From Flavobacteriaceae bacterium (lineage in GTDB: Bacteria; Bacteroidota; Bacteroidia; Flavobacteriales; Flavobacteriaceae), in NCBI GenBank assembly GCA_003443635.1, contig CP031964.1, positions 1,458,321-1,522,320 of the forward strand: a stretch of DNA of 64,000 bases, read 5' to 3'. Position 1 is the stretch's first letter. Each line of letters begins with the position of its first letter. The notes under the pieces are model-generated. The model did no database searches. It saw nothing but the letters and a program-made list of their open reading frames with translations, and was not told where the DNA came from. Positions 60,722-64,000 of the stretch are shown one piece after another. The position numbers and the translations under genes were made by a program.

Positions 60722-60836
60722 TTTTTTAGTTAGTATTAAAGAAGCGTTAAAGTTAATGAAAACTTAATATACAATTCTTAAAGCTGTGTTAATCCAATTA
60801 TTTTAATATCTAAAAATATAGTATTTTTATGCGTCT

Positions 60837-61964
60837 ATGAAAAATTCACCTTCACGCAAAGGTTTTGTATTTAAAACTTACAAAGCACCTAGCCAATCTC
60901 CATTTGAAAAACTCTTCGATATTTTTAAAGAGCTTATAACTCATACTTCTGGTGATTTTGATGAGGCTATTGATTGGTTAAAAGAATTAGATAAGGAATA
61001 TAAACTTACGGATGAGAATTATACCATTGATGATTTTATTGAAGACCTTAAAAAGAAAGGATATATAAAAGAAGAAATTGATGCAGATGGTAATGGTGGC
61101 GGAATGACTATTACTGCTAAAACTGAACGTGCAATTCGTCAACAGGCATTAGATCAAATATTTGGTAAGATAAAACGAAGCGGATCTGGAAATCATAAAA
61201 GTAAAAGCCCAGGAATAGGAGATGAACATACAGGAGATTTTAGAAATTATCAGTTTGGAGATGCTTTAGACAAAGTATCAATGACAGAGAGTTTGAAAAA
61301 TGCACAAATTAATCATGGTATTTCAAATTTCATACTTTCAGAAGATGATTTGGTCGTTGAAGAAACAATGCATAAATCGCAAATGAGCACGGTGTTGATG
61401 ATTGATATTAGTCATAGTATGATATTGTATGGAGAAGATCGTATAACGCCAGCTAAAAAAGTTGCAATGGCATTAGCTGAGTTAATTACAACACGCTATC
61501 CAAAAGATACATTAGATATTTTGGTGTTTGGAAATGATGCATGGTCAATTCAAATTAAAGATTTACCTTATTTAAAAGTAGGCCCTTATCATACAAATAC
61601 AGTAGCGGGATTACAACTGGCTATGGATTTATTACGTCGTAAACGAAATACAAATAAACAAATTTTTATGATTACTGATGGTAAACCTAGTTGTTTGCGA
61701 TTATCAACGGGGGAATATTATAAAAACAGTGCTGGTTTAGATAAACATATTGTTAATAAATGTTATGCAATGGCACAACAAGCTCGAAAATTACATATTC
61801 CTATTACGACGTTTATGATCGCACAAGATTCGTATTTAATGCAATTTGTTAGAGAATTTACTTATGCTAATCAAGGAAAAGCATTTTATACTGGATTAAA
61901 AGGGCTTGGAGAAATGATTTTTGAAGATTACGAAACAAACAGAAAGAAAAGAATTAAAGGCTAG
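60837..61964 (+). CDS. VWA-domain protein paired with an AAA ATPase
   Basis: 375 residues, no signal peptide. A helical N-terminal part (about 1-140) is followed by a VWA domain (about 180-370) whose metal-ion site is visible as MIDISHSM (DxSxS) and, later, MITDGKPS. The VWA plus AAA layout (ATPase start 1 nt after its stop) matches the magnesium-chelatase-like and MoxR-type chaperone pairs, in which the ATPase remodels a target held by the VWA protein. The target is unknown. It starts a short plus-strand operon after the divergent Asp-box gene. Confidence 0.9.
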   Translation: MKNSPSRKGFVFKTYKAPSQSPFEKLFDIFKELITHTSGDFDEAIDWLKELDKEYKLTDENYTIDDFIEDLKKKGYIKEEIDADGNGGGMTITAKTERAIRQQALDQIFGKIKRSGSGNHKSKSPGIGDEHTGDFRNYQFGDALDKVSMTESLKNAQINHGISNFILSEDDLVVEETMHKSQMSTVLMIDISHSMILYGEDRITPAKKVAMALAELITTRYPKDTLDILVFGNDAWSIQIKDLPYLKVGPYHTNTVAGLQLAMDLLRRKRNTNKQIFMITDGKPSCLRLSTGEYYKNSAGLDKHIVNKCYAMAQQARKLHIPITTFMIAQDSYLMQFVREFTYANQGKAFYTGLKGLGEMIFEDYETNRKKRIKG

Positions 61965-61965
61965 T

Positions 61966-63432
61966 ATGAATATAGAAACTATTACAACTTTAGGAGCTTT
62001 AAAAAAAGCTGATTATAAAAGCAAATCTATAAAAGATGAATTAAGAGATAATCTAATTCAGAAAATAAAAAATAAAGAAGTAAGATTTAAAGGGGTTCAT
62101 GGGTATGAAAACACAGTAATTCCAGAATTAGAGCGCGCCATTTTATCACGTCATAATATTAACTTACTAGGATTACGTGGTCAGGCAAAAACACGTTTAG
62201 CAAGGTTGATGTTAAATTTGTTAGACGAATATATACCGGTAGTAGAAGGTTCAGAAATAAATGATGATCCATTTCAACCAATTTCGAGATATGCAGTGGA
62301 GTTAATTAAAGATAAAGGCGATGAAACTCCTATTTATTGGATGCATAGGAGCGAGCGTTTTGCCGAAAAATTAGCTACACCAGATGTAACAGTAGCAGAT
62401 ATAATTGGTGATGTAGATCCTATTAAAGCTGCAAATTTAAAACTGAGTTATGCAGACGATCGCGTTATTCATTATGGGATGATCCCTCGTGCTAATCGTT
62501 GTATTTTTGTAATTAATGAACTTCCAGATTTACAAGCGCGAATTCAAGTAGCGTTATTTAATATTTTGCAAGAAGGAGATATTCAGATTAGAGGATTTAA
62601 ATTACGATTACCTTTAGATATGCAATTTGTATTTACTGCCAATCCAGAAGATTATACTAATAGGGGTAGTATAGTTACGCCGTTAAAGGATAGAATTGGA
62701 TCTCAAATACTAACTCATTATCCTGAAGACATAGAAACAGCAAAGATTATTACGCAGCAAGAAGCTAATATAAATGTCACTCAAGCAGATTTAGTCACTG
62801 TTCCAGAGCTAGCAAAAGATTTGTTAGAACAAATTGTTTTTGAAGCAAGGGATAGTGAGTATGTAGATTCTAAAAGTGGAGTATCTGCTCGTTTAAGTAT
62901 TACAGCATATCAAAATTTACTAAGTGGTGCAGAACGACGTGCGTTAATGTGTGGTGATAAAACAACAACACTCCGTATGAGTGATTTTGTTGGAATCATT
63001 CCAGCAATTACAGGAAAAGTAGAATTAGTTTATGAAGGTGAGCAAGAAGGAGCAAATGTTGTAGCTTTTAATTTAATTGGAGAAGCAGTTAAAAGCTTAT
63101 ATCCTGAATTTTTTCCAAAAATAGAAAAATTAGAACGCCAAGGAGAAGAAACACCTTATGATAATATAATATCTTGGTTTTTTAATAATAATGATGGATT
63201 TGAATTGTTAGATGATTTAAATGATGAAATATATCAAACAGTATTAGATAAAATAACACCTTTAGAAGAACTGTTACAAGAATATCAACCTAAAGTTTCT
63301 AAAGAAGAAAGTTATTTTGTGAAAGAGTTTGTACTTTGGGGGTTAACCGAATTTAAAAAATTAAGTAAATACAGATATTCAGAAGGTATTCAGTTTAAAG
63401 ATCCTTATGGAAGTTTTATTAATGGATTGTAG
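61966..63432 (+). CDS. Magnesium-chelatase-like / sigma-54-interacting-type AAA+ ATPase
   Basis: 488 residues from the ATG at 61966; an earlier in-frame ATG at 61921 lies within the VWA gene and is rejected. Walker A is GLRGQAKTRLARL (about 58-70). Downstream are VADIIGDVDPIKAANLKLSYADDRVIHYGMIPRANRCIFVINELPDLQARIQVALFNILQEGDIQIRGFKLRLPLDMQFVFTANPEDYTNRGSIVTPLKDRIG, which contain the Walker B/sensor region and arginine-finger area. It is most like the bacterial ChlI/MoxR group. It works with the VWA protein encoded 1 nt upstream. Its end is convergent with the PepSY gene, 7 nt apart. Confidence 0.9.
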   Translation: MNIETITTLGALKKADYKSKSIKDELRDNLIQKIKNKEVRFKGVHGYENTVIPELERAILSRHNINLLGLRGQAKTRLARLMLNLLDEYIPVVEGSEINDDPFQPISRYAVELIKDKGDETPIYWMHRSERFAEKLATPDVTVADIIGDVDPIKAANLKLSYADDRVIHYGMIPRANRCIFVINELPDLQARIQVALFNILQEGDIQIRGFKLRLPLDMQFVFTANPEDYTNRGSIVTPLKDRIGSQILTHYPEDIETAKIITQQEANINVTQADLVTVPELAKDLLEQIVFEARDSEYVDSKSGVSARLSITAYQNLLSGAERRALMCGDKTTTLRMSDFVGIIPAITGKVELVYEGEQEGANVVAFNLIGEAVKSLYPEFFPKIEKLERQGEETPYDNIISWFFNNNDGFELLDDLNDEIYQTVLDKITPLEELLQEYQPKVSKEESYFVKEFVLWGLTEFKKLSKYRYSEGIQFKDPYGSFINGL

Positions 63433-63439
63433 AATTAGT

Positions 63440-64000
63440 TTATAAGTCTTTTTTTTGTTTTATAGTTTTATATGCTCTTATTTGTCTTGGTTTTAGCCAT
63501 AACCAAAAGCCACTAAACGCTAATAAGATAAGAACTAACGAGGTTATAGTGGAATAAGCTAATTTTATATTATCTGATTTGTTTTTGAATAGATAATCTA
63601 AAATAGAACCATCATGTATCATCTCTATTATATCTGCTGTACGTTGCTTATTAGATAATAATTCCCCTGTATAACAATTAATCTGTAATTCTGTAAAATG
63701 ATGCTCAAAACGTACTTTAGCAATACCTTTTGAAGGACGATAATCTATTCGGTTGATAGTGGTATCTAAATTTAAGTTTTTTACAAATCGAATTGCATTT
63801 TCTTGAATTTTACTTAATGATATAGTAGGTTGATTAACTTGAGTTATTTTTTGAGAAGGAGGAGATAGTTTTAATTCACTTTTCCAAGCTAATAATAATC
63901 CAGTAACACCAAGTAAAAACATAAAAACTATCATAGGTACGGCTATGTATTTGTGAAATTTCCTGTAGAAACGTGTACGTTTAGCGAGATGTCTTACTTT
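63440..64000 (-). CDS. PepSY-associated membrane protein, 5' end outside the window
   Basis: The frame is open to the right edge, reading 22 further residues (KVRHLAKRTRFYRKFHKYIAVP) before the Met at 63934, so that Met is internal and the start lies beyond 64000. Visible are one membrane span (about residues 22-42 of the visible part, MIVFMFLLGVTGLLLAW), a PepSY-like extracytoplasmic region (QENAIRFVKNLNLDTTINRIDYRPSKGIAKVRFEHHFTELQINCYTGELL), and a final span near WLWLKPR. Such PepSY-TM proteins are found with TonB-type iron uptake or membrane reductases; the role here cannot be fixed. Confidence 0.85.
   Translation of the reverse strand, partial: KVRHLAKRTRFYRKFHKYIAVPMIVFMFLLGVTGLLLAWKSELKLSPPSQKITQVNQPTISLSKIQENAIRFVKNLNLDTTINRIDYRPSKGIAKVRFEHHFTELQINCYTGELLSNKQRTADIIEMIHDGSILDYLFKNKSDNIKLAYSTITSLVLILLAFSGFWLWLKPRQIRAYKTIKQKKDL

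Noticed and set aside
60722..60836. ACAATTCTT before the VWA gene as half of a LytTR site
   Set aside because: No second 9-mer lies 12 bases away.

Overview
The window is about 64 kb of an AT-rich chromosome from a member of the Flavobacteriaceae (Bacteroidota). Evidence: a SusC/SusD pair, several CarboxypepD_reg-type TonB-dependent receptors, the MoxR/DUF58/DUF4129/SpoIIM/RDD membrane cluster, a two-gene methylmalonyl-CoA mutase, DivIC, M3 peptidase, head-GIN, DUF2141 and OmpA/TSP3 proteins. Several promoters fit the Bacteroidota core TTTG/TTG...TAnnTTTG, and Shine-Dalgarno sequences are scarce. No tRNA, rRNA, CRISPR array, IS element or prophage was seen. The genes at both window ends are cut by the edges.

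Layout. 1-3199 (-): udk, divIC-like, mutA, mutB (partial). 3247-7239 (-): cytochrome c, PQQ-type sugar dehydrogenase, TonB receptor. 7439-12063 (-): an orphan susCD pair. 12359-13321 (+): trxB. 13412-17823 (-): TraB/GumN-like protein, head-GIN protein, PspC protein, PadR regulator, DUF4870. 17967-19638 (+): DUF4442, AIM24-like and a 65-residue protein. 19670-24116 (-): oxyR, DUF2141, OmpA, an SDR and its TetR regulator. 24187-30331 (-): DUF58/MoxR/DUF4350/DUF4129/SpoIIM cluster, with divergent RDD and TRIC genes. 31749-37339: M3 peptidase, cyclophilin, Nudix, acyltransferase, and an ECF sigma factor with a membrane partner. 37549-43598 (+): TonB receptor, repeat protein, LytS-like kinase fused to a 2TM domain, three 2TM proteins and a LytTR regulator. 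43590-46132 (-): DnaJ, DUF1080, DUF1456, LETM1-related. 46278-48900 (+): two half-size DUF4331 proteins and a TPR lipoprotein. 48901-50121: no protein gene recognised, but a structured region. 50122-57076 (-): anti-sigma, ECF sigma, YceI, hydrolase-OsmC fusion, and an oxygenase/transporter/cupin operon. 57503-60721 (-): Asp-box repeat protein. 60837-63432 (+): VWA plus AAA ATPase. 63440-64000 (-): PepSY protein (partial).

Two regulatory circuits can be read from the DNA. (1) Three sites with the exact form AAAACC-N16-CGTA lie within 3.5 kb, ahead of the DUF4331 operon and ahead of each of two tandem units of about 400 nt that have no recognised protein gene. An ECF sigma/anti-sigma operon follows next door. 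The units share a 33-nt identical box and a related closing stem, and each ends in a terminator, so they look like duplicated structured RNAs under ECF control. (2) Four sites of the form WCAATTCAY-N12-ACARTTSRG (two 9-mers, 12-base spacer, as in LytTR direct repeats) lie 64-75 nt upstream of the start codons of the head-GIN gene, the DUF2141 gene, a TonB receptor and the repeat-protein gene. The last two begin the block that ends with the LytTR regulator and contains its kinase. A third, simpler circuit is a TetR regulator with matching operators in front of itself and of the neighbouring SDR gene.

All function names are from reading protein sequences by eye; no database search was run.
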